A stretch of DNA of 11,301 nucleotides from Candidatus Omnitrophota bacterium (GCA_028711825.1 JAQTRM010000032.1:1-11301); one strand, 5' to 3'; positions 1-6,647 are shown, counted from the first letter of the stretch. Numbers and translations: made by a program. The notes: a model not told the origin generated them from the sequence alone.

Positions 1-200
1 TTCTTTTCTCCGGAGAAAATTCATTTCTTTACAACATTAATGTCTGCCATTTTAAAATAGCGGCAAACGCCCCTTTCGAGGAAAGATGGCTGGAGTTTCC
101 CCTGGCGGAACCTCCTTCGGTAAGCTCGCGGATTCTTCGGTAAACGTCCCTGAGTGGTATCACAACCAAATTAGAAGGGTTGGTTTTTGTTTGAAGAGGT
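1..200. repeat. Structured gene-free stretch: palindrome, hairpins and a short direct repeat
   Basis: This stretch is dense in symmetry. Positions 4-19 are a perfect 16-bp palindrome (TTTTCTCC followed at once by GGAGAAAA). Positions 73-77 and 81-85 form a CTTTC/GAAAG hairpin with a three-base loop. Positions 92-100 pair with 107-115 (GGAG-TTCC against GGAA-CTCC, one mismatch, six-base loop). CTTCGGTAA occurs twice, at 115-123 and 135-143. AACCAA at 164-169 pairs with TTGGTT at 180-185, followed by three more T, which could be a weak terminator. The minus strand stays open from about 199 down to a stop at 29-31, with a possible GTG start at 163 (44 codons), but has no clear ribosome site and I do not recognise the product. 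It could be the end of a mobile element or a dispersed structured repeat whose rest lies outside the window. Confidence 0.4.
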
Positions 201-252
201 TATTTTTCCGGAGGTTTTACCAGATTGTTTTCGTTTGACATAATGGGCATTT

Positions 253-300
253 TTTGACTTAACTCCTCGACGGGCCCCAAACCACGTCGTTTATGGCGGA
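253..300 (+). repeat. 48-bp dispersed repeat, copy 1
   Basis: It matches copy 2 at 385-433 almost base for base, starting TTTGACTTAACTCCTCGACG and ending TTATGGCGGA. The two differ by one inserted base and a few changes in the middle. CGACG at 268-272 can pair with CGTCG at 285-289 across a 12-base loop, so the unit can fold. On the minus strand both copies read through in frame as a short proline-valine-glutamate peptide, which explains a spurious minus-strand reading frame at 200-418 spanning them. The sequence around the copies is otherwise unrelated, so this is a discrete dispersed unit rather than a larger tandem duplication. Confidence 0.75.
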
Positions 301-345
301 GCCCGAAGGTGCCGATAGCGTCGGTCTTGGTCCTTTTTAAAATTC

Positions 346-374
346 TGGATAACGGGAGAGGATTATGATATATT
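346..374 (+). promoter_or_regulatory. Candidate extended -10 promoter A
   Basis: TGGATA at 346-351 matches TTGACA at four of six positions. After a 17-base spacer, TATATT at 369-374 matches TATAAT at five of six. TG at 366-367 one base upstream makes an extended -10 element. The full 29-base span matches the candidate promoter at 5356-5384 at 22 positions with the same spacing, which strengthens both. Transcription would begin near 381, leaving a leader of about 430 bases before the first confident gene at 813. Confidence 0.4.
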
Positions 375-384
375 GTTCTATAAA

Positions 385-433
385 TTTGACTTAACTCCTC
401 GACGGGCGTCCAAACCACGTCATTTATGGCGGA
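385..433 (+). repeat. 49-bp dispersed repeat, copy 2
   Basis: This is the second copy of the unit at 253-300. The hairpin arms are shortened to GACG (401-404) and CGTC (418-421), because the last G of the downstream CGTCG arm has become A. The central spacer is one base longer than in copy 1. It lies just downstream of a promoter-like sequence (346-374), so it would be transcribed near the 5' end of any RNA made from there. Confidence 0.75.
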
Positions 434-812
434 GATATTCCTTCAGTCTCTCTAGAACGGAGGATTCTAATATCAAAGACCTTACCATTATAATATCTTC
501 TGCTTCGTTAGAAATTAAGATGAAGAGTTGCAGGGGGCAAGACGGTGGCGATCAAGGAACGGATAAGCGTGGAGGATTTTGAGGAGGAGGGTGCTTTATG
601 CCGGGGTTGGTTGCGTGAATAATGAAAAACTGGGGATCAATTTTACCGATGTTCTGAAGGCGCCCAGGAACGCCGGCCCGGTCTATGTTACATCTCAGAT
701 CGGGACCCAGACTAAATCTTACAAAAACAATCCAATCGTAGTCGGTAACTCTGATATTCAGGGCATCGACATTGCCTTTTAAGGTCTCGGCCGGCGATAG
801 AGAGATTTTTGG
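434..812 (+). other. Gene-poor stretch with broken reading frames ahead of the first glycosyltransferase gene
   Basis: No convincing gene is visible. Two short open frames look codon-biased but lack proper starts. One runs from about 524 to a stop at 620-622 and contains a GKTVAIKER-like peptide. The other is open from 579 (a TTG) to 782 and its last 50 or so residues are polar and glycine/asparagine rich, as in the end of a secreted protein. A purine-rich GAGGAGGAGGG at 581-591 would serve only a six-codon frame starting at 598. The pattern fits a decayed gene or an untranslated leader. I recognise neither peptide. The segment 783-812 gives the leader of the next gene, with a weak GAGAG ribosome site near 800-804. 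Confidence 0.3.
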
Positions 813-2270
813 ATGAAAAAAAAGATATATTTTTTATCGGCTCTCCTGCTGGTTTTTCTTTTTCTTGACTGGTTTGTCTCCAGTCAAGCCCGGGCTTTAA
901 GGATAGACCGCAATATTCTTTATTCGGTAGACGATGTCTTCCGTTTCTGCTATCTCAAGGCGTCCTTTTACCATCCGGTTATTTTTCTAAACCCCAACCT
1001 TAAAATCCTTTCTATGATGATCTCCAGGCTGTTTTTTGCGCTCCTGCCGGACGGCATGCTTTCTTTGCGGGTAATGAGCAGTATCTTTTCAGTGGCGACG
1101 ATCGCTTTTTTGTATAAAGTTACCCGTATAGTCAACCCCGGGAACAAGCTTCCCGTCCTACCGGTGTTGTTTACTTTAACCTCCGCGGTGTACCTGCTGG
1201 TTTCGGTTTCCGCCCTGGCGGAAAGTATGTTCACTTTTTTTCTTATCGCGGCGCTTTATCTGTTTTATTCGCGGCGTTATTTGTTCTCCGCCATTATGGT
1301 ATCTCTTTTGCCTGTCATCAGGCAGGAAGGGTTGTTTTTTATGGCCGCCTGGGCGATCGTGCTGGCGCGGCAGAAAGGATGGCGTTACCTGATTGTTTTG
1401 CCGGTACCCTTTTTTCTTTGGAGCCTGGCCAATGTTGTTTTTCTGGGCCATAGCCCGATCTATACTGTACTTTATTTTAAGCACCTTTCCCCGAATACTC
1501 CTACCAGTGTTTTAATGCTTCCCCGTGAATTCAACATGAATATTATTTATTTTTCCCTGCCGGCGTTTGCGCTTTTTGCCGCGGGGTTATTCCATGAGAG
1601 GAAGAATAAAAACTATCTTTTGATATTTCTCTGTGTTTTATTCCATTTGGGTTTTTTGGCTCTTTCCAGCGCGATAAAACTGTTTAAGACGGGTTACTTG
1701 TCTTACGTGATAAGGCTGATCGCTCCGAGTATTCCCCTGGTTTCGATATACATGGGGAGCGGTTTTGAGTTCCTGGCACAGAAATTCCTCCGGGGGAGAA
1801 AAGGATTAGCCATCAGCATAGTATCGGTGTTTTTGTTCTCTGCCGGTATGATGTTCGGAAGGATCCAAGCGTTCCAGAAGGTTCCTGTAGTAGAAGCGGA
1901 TTCTGTGAGCGAAAGGCAGATTTTCGTCTTAAAAGAAGCTGGCATCTGGCTTGATGGTTATATGCGTGAAAAAGAGATAAATAATTTATACGTTCTAGGG
2001 TCTTCCGCAACCAATAAATTTGTCCGCCGGATATGGATGGAGTTGTCGGGAAAGGTGCGGTATTATACGATCGTAGAATGGAGAACTCTTCTGGATATGT
2101 TTACTTTTAAGCGGACTCCCTTTATTAATGAGCCCGTGGTTTTTATCTGTTTAAACGATGAGGATTTCGAATATCCGGAAAGTTTTAATAAAACACGCAT
2201 AAAGGCCTTTCCGGAGGTATCTTTGGAGTTTTATCTTCTGGAGCCGCAGCAGACGGATTCAACAGAATGA
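813..2270 (+). CDS. GT-C type membrane glycosyltransferase
   Basis: The 485-residue protein is a polytopic membrane protein with the layout of GT-C enzymes, which move a sugar from a polyprenyl-phosphate donor to an acceptor on the outer face of the cytoplasmic membrane. Residues 4-22 form the first membrane helix. The following loop carries an acidic pair, D40-D41, where the catalytic acid of this superfamily sits. Further markers are an SALAES segment with E137 and an RQEG motif at 170-173, both at membrane-loop junctions. About ten hydrophobic segments follow, up to roughly residue 355, then a soluble C-terminal part of about 120 residues. The ATG has only a weak purine-rich site upstream. 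Its stop overlaps the start of the next glycosyltransferase gene by four bases, so the two are co-translated. It is more divergent from family 39 than its neighbour. Sugar and acceptor are unknown. Confidence 0.75.
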   Translation: MKKKIYFLSALLLVFLFLDWFVSSQARALRIDRNILYSVDDVFRFCYLKASFYHPVIFLNPNLKILSMMISRLFFALLPDGMLSLRVMSSIFSVATIAFLYKVTRIVNPGNKLPVLPVLFTLTSAVYLLVSVSALAESMFTFFLIAALYLFYSRRYLFSAIMVSLLPVIRQEGLFFMAAWAIVLARQKGWRYLIVLPVPFFLWSLANVVFLGHSPIYTVLYFKHLSPNTPTSVLMLPREFNMNIIYFSLPAFALFAAGLFHERKNKNYLLIFLCVLFHLGFLALSSAIKLFKTGYLSYVIRLIAPSIPLVSIYMGSGFEFLAQKFLRGRKGLAISIVSVFLFSAGMMFGRIQAFQKVPVVEADSVSERQIFVLKEAGIWLDGYMREKEINNLYVLGSSATNKFVRRIWMELSGKVRYYTIVEWRTLLDMFTFKRTPFINEPVVFICLNDEDFEYPESFNKTRIKAFPEVSLEFYLLEPQQTDSTE

Positions 2271-3811
2271 TTTTATTTTTTATTGTAATTACGGGAATTT
2301 CTTTAAGGCTCTACCAGCTGGGGGCATTTAGCCTTTGGTTTGATGAGGCAGATTCCATACTTTCGGCAATTCCGCCTTTTCAGGTATTAGGAATGTTGAA
2401 AGCGGGGCGGGTGCTGGTGATGCATAATTTGTTCCTTAATTTTTGGAAGATAGCGGGAACCGATGAATTCACTCTCCGGATTTCTTCGGCGATCTTCGGG
2501 GTTTTGGCGATTGTCGTCCTTTACCGGATAGCCGAATATGTCTTTGATAAAAAAACCGCCTTATGGAGCGCTTTTCTGTTAAGCATTTCCCCTTTTAATA
2601 TCTATTATTCGCAGGAACTGCGGCCTTATGCGATGATGGTGCTGCTCACGCTCTGCGCCGTTTATTGCCTTGTTAAGGGGCTGAAAGAAAAGAAAATAAC
2701 CTATTGGCTGGGTTACGTCGTTTTTACCGTCCTGAATTTCTATACCCATTGGATAGCGTCTTTTTATTTTTTTACCGTTATTGTTTATTTTATTATCTGG
2801 CGCCGGGATCATAAAGAGGTGCAGAAAGCGTTCATCTTTAGCAATGCGGTAGTCGTGTTATTATCCATCCCCTGGGTATGGTCGCTGGTGCGGGTTTTCC
2901 GGTTGATTCTTGACTGGGATTCTTTATTTTCGAAAATAAGCATCGGCTGGATCCCCGCAGTAGATTATGCGTCCATACCGTTTACTTTAAAAAATTTTGC
3001 CGCAGGTTACAGCGTAAACTATTTTATCGGCGGGGCAGCTTTATTGTTGTATGGCATATTCTTTCTGCGGGGAGTTTTTCTTCTCCGGAACGACAGGAAG
3101 ATGTGGTTGATGTTCTTGTTGTTTGTTTTTCCGATTATTCTTTTATACGGGATATCGGAATACCGTTCATGCTATGTGGATCGTTATCTGATCGTAAGTT
3201 CCGCGTTTTTTTATTTGATCGTCGCCTGTGGACTAAGGGATACCAAAAGGGTTTTGCGGATTGCTGTTCTCGGAGCTTTTATTGTTTTTTCGGCCTGCGG
3301 CCTGATAATGCAATACCATAATTTCCTGGCCGGGGATTTTATAGAGCATCGTGGCGCGCAGTGCAAGAAACAGGAACATCGGGCCGCAGATTACGTGCTG
3401 CAGCGCCTTAACCCTGAAGACGGGATATTGCATGTCTGCAGGAGTACGGTGCTGCCGTTTGAATTTTATTTTAAATACGGTGAAAAAACCGGGTGCGGCC
3501 TGCGTGGAAACGACCATCCACAGACGCTTGTTTTTCTGCGGGGCCGGGAGGATTCCCTTCCAACCCTGGAATTATATAAATATTCCCTGGTTACCGGGGA
3601 TTTAGACAGCCATTATGTTTACCGTCCGCTTAATGCCCCGGTTAGAAGTTATAACCGGATTTGGCTGATTTTTTCAGAATGGGATTTTTCTTCGGCCAGC
3701 CTGCCGGGTTCTCCGGGGAATAAGGTGATTGATTTATTAAAGGAAAATTACCGTATAGTGGATTTTAAAAGATTTTATGGGGTAGAAGTTTATCTGTTTA
3801 TTAAGAAATAG
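2267..3811 (+). CDS. Family 39-like (ArnT/PMT_2 type) membrane glycosyltransferase
   Basis: This 514-residue protein shows clear features of the PMT/ArnT-like glycosyltransferases, which use polyprenyl-phosphate sugars outside the cytoplasmic membrane. The first helix (about 1-17) is followed by LWFDEADS with the catalytic-type pair D26-E27. Histidine 53 sits in the region that normally reads HPP in the family. YSQELRPY at 114-121 is the characteristic motif of this group. Hydrophobic segments occur near 72-90, 98-114, 122-137, 147-178, 188-206, 252-270, 280-296, 308-323 and 330-348, with R306-Y307 in the usual late RY position. The last 160 residues are soluble and end with the aromatic strand typical of these proteins. 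The start overlaps the upstream stop as ATGA, with no separate strong ribosome site, which implies translational coupling. The specific sugar cannot be deduced. Confidence 0.85.
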   Translation: MILFFIVITGISLRLYQLGAFSLWFDEADSILSAIPPFQVLGMLKAGRVLVMHNLFLNFWKIAGTDEFTLRISSAIFGVLAIVVLYRIAEYVFDKKTALWSAFLLSISPFNIYYSQELRPYAMMVLLTLCAVYCLVKGLKEKKITYWLGYVVFTVLNFYTHWIASFYFFTVIVYFIIWRRDHKEVQKAFIFSNAVVVLLSIPWVWSLVRVFRLILDWDSLFSKISIGWIPAVDYASIPFTLKNFAAGYSVNYFIGGAALLLYGIFFLRGVFLLRNDRKMWLMFLLFVFPIILLYGISEYRSCYVDRYLIVSSAFFYLIVACGLRDTKRVLRIAVLGAFIVFSACGLIMQYHNFLAGDFIEHRGAQCKKQEHRAADYVLQRLNPEDGILHVCRSTVLPFEFYFKYGEKTGCGLRGNDHPQTLVFLRGREDSLPTLELYKYSLVTGDLDSHYVYRPLNAPVRSYNRIWLIFSEWDFSSASLPGSPGNKVIDLLKENYRIVDFKRFYGVEVYLFIKK

Positions 3812-3948
3812 GCGGTCAGGGGGTATTTTTATACGTTCGCCGCTTTAAAGCCCCGGCTCTTAAAGGCTGGGGAAGGAAGCGGCTTGAGCATCAATTCCGA
3901 AGCAAACCCTCAGGCTAAAACCCGGGGTATACGAGAGTTGATTCAAAT
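3812..3948 (+). other. Structured intergenic element, possible RNA leader or mobile-element end relic
   Basis: The 137 bases fold unusually well. GTAT at 3823-3826 pairs with ATAC at 3831-3834 over a TTTT loop. GCCGCTT at 3839-3845 pairs perfectly with AAGCGGC at 3877-3883, and inside it CCCCGGC at 3851-3857 pairs with GCTGGGG at 3866-3872. GCGG at 3812-3815 can instead pair with CCGC at 3840-3843, so two folds exclude each other. ATCAA at 3890-3894 pairs with TTGAT at 3938-3942 and could close a third domain just before the ATG at 3949. The same stretch stays open in the frame of the upstream gene, from its TAG to a TGA at 3950-3952. It may be a regulatory leader for the radical SAM gene, or the 3' relic of an IS200/IS605-type element, whose ends carry hairpins and TTGAT/TCAA-like sites. 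Confidence 0.45.
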
Positions 3949-5304
3949 ATGAAGAAAATTATTTTCTTAGACCCGCTGAGTTACGATGAAAAATCTTTAC
4001 GCCATCGGCACCTGCTGCGGGAGTGGAGCGGGGCATACATCCCCGGAGATATTCCTTTGCCCCCGCTGGATCTTATGTATGCGGCTGCTTATCTGCGCAG
4101 GCGCGGCCACAGCGTCGGGATTATCGAGGCAAACATTAACCATTGGCCGTATAAAAAAGCGGCAGGCATGGTTGCGGCCGGATCCCCGGATTTCGTTCTT
4201 ATTCCCACTACTTATTACAGCCTGAAATCCGACAGGCTCCTGGCCGCCTATATTAAAAATATATCTCCTTCGGTAAAAATAATCTTTTCCGGAGCCCCGG
4301 TAGTTTATGAACCGCGCCTGGCGCTTGAGGGCGGGGCAGCGGATTTTGTCGCTTTAGGCGAGCTGGAACTGCCGGTTTTTAATATTATGGAAGGGAATTA
4401 CGCTGAAAATGTAGCTTATCAAGATAAAGGCAGGATTATCTGCGGCCGCAGAAGCATCCTGGATCTGGATGAATTGGATATTCCGGCCAGAGATCTGGTC
4501 GATAACCAGGCATACCGTTATGTTTTTTTTAACCGGAAAAACCCGGTAACCGCGATGTCTTTAAGCCGGGGCTGCCCGCATGGTAAATGCAATTTCTGTG
4601 TTTCTTCGTTATATAACTTGGGTCAGGTAAGGTTCCGGCCGTTCGTCTCGGTCATCCGGGAGATTGAGGAGATTGTCTATAAATATAAGATCGGGGAGAT
4701 TTTTTTTCGGGATCAGTGTTTGACCGCGAGCCGTGAATTGATCTGGATGCTTTGCGAAGAGATGCTTTTGAGGAATATCCGTATTCCCTGGAGGGGTTCC
4801 ACAAGGGTCGACCTGGTGGACAAGGAACTGCTTGGTTTAATGCGCCGCGCCGGGTGTTATCAGTTGTCTTTTGGTTTTGAAAGCCCTTCGCAAAAAGCTC
4901 TTGATTTGGCTAATAAGGGGATCAAGGTGGAGCAATCCAGGCAGGCCAGCCGCTGGGCAAAAGAGGCGGGCCTGGAGGTGGTCGGGCTTTTTATCTGCGG
5001 ATTACCCGGCGAAGACGGTGATGATTACTCGGAAAGCCTGTTGAAATTCGCTTTAGAGCTGAACGTGGATTACGCCCAGTTTTGCGCCGCCGATTTACTT
5101 CCGGGAACCCCTTATTATGAAAAATCCCGGGGCAGCCCTGGATTCCTGCCTCCGGAAAAGGCGAGCAAGGAAACCCGGCGCGCCTTCCTGAAGTTCTACC
5201 TTCGGCCGGGTTTTCTCGGCCGCCAGCTGAAAAAAATACGCTCGGCAGGAGATTTGAGATTTTTAATATCGCGCGGAATTAACGCTTTTATATCTTATTC
5301 TTAA
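3949..5304 (+). CDS. B12-binding-type radical SAM protein with CX4CX2C cluster motif (paralogue 1)
   Basis: The 451-residue protein has a cobalamin-binding-type N-terminal domain (about 1-165, with an LDPL start, a WSGA motif at 26-29 and RGHSV at 52-56) and a radical SAM barrel (about 195-400). The iron-sulfur cysteines are C209, C214 and C217, spaced CX4CX2C instead of the usual CX3CX2C. GFES (309-312) and GLPGE (351-355) are normal SAM-domain signatures. FYLRP near 416-420 in the C-terminal tail is shared with the two other radical SAM proteins here. The classical DxHxxG cobalamin ligand is not seen, as in many relatives. The family includes methyltransferases and ring-forming or rearranging enzymes; the substrate is unknown. 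It is clearly paralogous to the protein at 9360-10787 along its whole length. Only a weak GAGAG precedes the ATG, which is supported by alignment with the paralogue. A likely terminator follows. Confidence 0.85.
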   Translation: MKKIIFLDPLSYDEKSLRHRHLLREWSGAYIPGDIPLPPLDLMYAAAYLRRRGHSVGIIEANINHWPYKKAAGMVAAGSPDFVLIPTTYYSLKSDRLLAAYIKNISPSVKIIFSGAPVVYEPRLALEGGAADFVALGELELPVFNIMEGNYAENVAYQDKGRIICGRRSILDLDELDIPARDLVDNQAYRYVFFNRKNPVTAMSLSRGCPHGKCNFCVSSLYNLGQVRFRPFVSVIREIEEIVYKYKIGEIFFRDQCLTASRELIWMLCEEMLLRNIRIPWRGSTRVDLVDKELLGLMRRAGCYQLSFGFESPSQKALDLANKGIKVEQSRQASRWAKEAGLEVVGLFICGLPGEDGDDYSESLLKFALELNVDYAQFCAADLLPGTPYYEKSRGSPGFLPPEKASKETRRAFLKFYLRPGFLGRQLKKIRSAGDLRFLISRGINAFISYS

Positions 5305-5311
5305 AAAAGCT

Positions 5312-5348
5312 TTCTTGCCGTAATATTCCCGCAGGGATTTTTTATTTT
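5312..5348 (+). terminator. Likely intrinsic terminator after the first radical SAM gene
   Basis: TTCTTGC at 5312-5318 pairs with GCAGGGA at 5331-5337, including two G-T pairs, over a 12-base loop. A shorter alternative is TCCC at 5327-5330 with GGGA at 5334-5337. The run TTTTTTATTTT follows directly. The stem is modest, but the T tract and the position 8 bases after the stop codon fit an intrinsic terminator. This would separate the transcript ending here from the one starting near 5390. Confidence 0.5.
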
Positions 5349-5355
5349 GCAGGTG

Positions 5356-5384
5356 TGGCTAAGAGGGGCAGATTGTGATATATT
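5356..5384 (+). promoter_or_regulatory. Candidate extended -10 promoter B
   Basis: TGGCTA at 5356-5361, a 17-base spacer and TATATT at 5379-5384 with an upstream TG at 5376-5377 repeat the layout of the candidate at 346-374. The shared core is GATTRTGATATATT, and 22 of 29 positions agree. It lies between a terminator-like sequence and the next gene, as expected for a promoter. Transcription would begin near 5391 and drive the U32/radical SAM run. The -35 part is weak, so an extended -10 mechanism or an alternative sigma factor is possible. Confidence 0.45.
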
Positions 5385-5405
5385 AATTTTTTAGCTACTA
5401 GCCGG

Positions 5406-5432
5406 GCATCCGGGATTAACAATGCGGGATGC
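5406..5432 (+). other. Leader hairpin ahead of the first U32-like gene
   Basis: GCATCC at 5406-5411 pairs with GGATGC at 5427-5432 over a 15-base loop, and two G-T pairs can lengthen it. It lies in the short untranslated leader between the candidate start site (about 5391) and the ATG at 5454. The gene's only ribosome-site-like sequence is AGGA at 5439-5442, just downstream. The hairpin could stabilise the RNA or affect ribosome access; no function is shown. Confidence 0.3.
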
Positions 5433-5453
5433 TTAGATAGGAATAGATAAGAT

Positions 5454-6647
5454 ATGCAATTTGCAATTCCCACAAACTGGCAGGATGATTTTCTCGCCGG
5501 AATCGTTAATTCGGGGGAAGCCCTGGAGATATACGGAAAATTGAATTCCGATTTTTTCGGAGGAGGGAAACATTCTTTTCAGCTGCCGGATGTCTCAAAA
5601 AAAAGGATTCAGCGCGACGTCGCGCAGATGCACCGGTACGGTTTCAAGTTCAATTATCTTCTCAACGGGACTTGTTTTAATAATTTTGAATGGACAATCG
5701 GCGGGCAAAAAAAGATCCGTTCACTGCTTGACTGGTTGATCAGGATCGAAGTCGATGCGGTAACCGTCGCGATTCCCTATCTTCTGGTAATGATTAAAAA
5801 AAATTATCCTTCCTTGCGGGTATCCGTCTCAACGCTGGCGGGGGTGAATTCCGTAGCCACGGCCAGGTATTGGGAGGATCTCGGCGCCGACCGCATTACC
5901 CTCCTGAATACGGACGTTAATCGCGATTTCCCTCTTTTGAAGAAGATAAGAGAAACGGTGGGCTGCCAGCTTCAGTTGATCGCCAATGTCAACTGCCTTT
6001 ACCGGTGCCCCTTTTACCTGCACCACGGTAATATGGCCACTCATAGTTCGCAAAAAGGCCATCGCCTGAAGGGGTTTGTGATCGACTACTGCCGGATCAG
6101 CTGCCGTTACCGCCAGATTATGGACCCCGTGGAGTTTATCCGCAGCCCCTGGATCCGGCCGGAGGACGTCGGGTATTATGAAGATATCGGGATTGATTCC
6201 CTTAAGCTCATTGACCGGGGAATGAGCACTTCTTGGATTTCCCTGATATTAAAGGCTTATCTGAAAAGGAAATATGAAGGCAACCTTATCGATCTGTTCC
6301 CCAGCCCGCTAAAGACTATTCGTTTCAATAAATTCAGCCCTTTTTACCTTAGCCGTTATTTTTTCTTTCCGGGTTTCGTGAATGTTTTTAGGCTCCTGAA
6401 ACTGAGAGGGCTCCTGAAGGAACCGGATATATATATCGATAACCGGAAGCTGGACAATTTCCTGGATTTTTTCATGAAGAACGACTGTAACCTGCGCGGC
6501 TGCCGGGATTGCGGTTACTGCCAGAGAGTTGCCCGGGAAACGGTCCGGATGGAAGAGGCATCTCTTAGGCATGCGGCGGAAAAATACCGTGAATGCCTGG
6601 ACATCCTTTCTTCTGGAAAATTATTTGAGGGTAATTTTACGGTTTAA
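5454..6647 (+). CDS. U32-family (UbiU/UbiV-like) iron-sulfur protein, paralogue 1
   Basis: The 397-residue protein fits the U32 family, annotated historically as peptidases. Characterised members UbiU/UbiV, RlhA and TrhP are oxygen-independent hydroxylation factors carrying a 4Fe-4S cluster. The barrel part runs to about residue 280: an NYLLNGTC-like strand near 67-74, a VTVAIPYL strand at 103-110, VSVST at 123-127 and LGAD at 143-146. Cysteines C181 and C185 (NCLYRCP) and C213 and C217 (DYCRISC) are placed as cluster ligands. WIRPED at 233-238 and KLIDR at 251-255 are further family-type signatures. The C-terminal part adds a second cysteine set, C345, C350, C353 and C356 (CX4CX2CX2C), which could hold another cluster. 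It opens the run likely transcribed from the promoter near 5384. The ribosome site is weak (AGGA, 11 bases before the ATG). The substrate is unknown; protease activity is unlikely. Confidence 0.8.
   Translation: MQFAIPTNWQDDFLAGIVNSGEALEIYGKLNSDFFGGGKHSFQLPDVSKKRIQRDVAQMHRYGFKFNYLLNGTCFNNFEWTIGGQKKIRSLLDWLIRIEVDAVTVAIPYLLVMIKKNYPSLRVSVSTLAGVNSVATARYWEDLGADRITLLNTDVNRDFPLLKKIRETVGCQLQLIANVNCLYRCPFYLHHGNMATHSSQKGHRLKGFVIDYCRISCRYRQIMDPVEFIRSPWIRPEDVGYYEDIGIDSLKLIDRGMSTSWISLILKAYLKRKYEGNLIDLFPSPLKTIRFNKFSPFYLSRYFFFPGFVNVFRLLKLRGLLKEPDIYIDNRKLDNFLDFFMKNDCNLRGCRDCGYCQRVARETVRMEEASLRHAAEKYRECLDILSSGKLFEGNFTV

Noticed and set aside
235..240. A perfect TTGACA that could be a -35 element.
   Set aside because: No acceptable -10 hexamer occurs 16-18 bases downstream.
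200..418. Minus-strand open frame of 72 codons.
   Set aside because: It is composed largely of the two repeat copies read backwards, with no ribosome site.
373..582. Plus-strand open frame of 69 codons.
   Set aside because: It starts inside the promoter-like and repeat sequence, shows no recognisable protein features and has no ribosome site.
3865..3883. GGGGAAGGAAGCGGC resembles the conserved GGAAGGAAGC of bacterial SRP RNA.
   Set aside because: The bases form their own perfect stems here, the partner GTCAGG is not adjacent, and the rest of the SRP helix is missing.
3851..3922. Partial likeness to cobalamin (GGGAAGG) and cyclic-di-GMP-I (GCAAA then GGCTAAAACC) riboswitches.
   Set aside because: The cobalamin GGTG box and CAGGAGACCTG end are absent, and the 5' half of the cyclic-di-GMP fold is absent. 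Short matches only.
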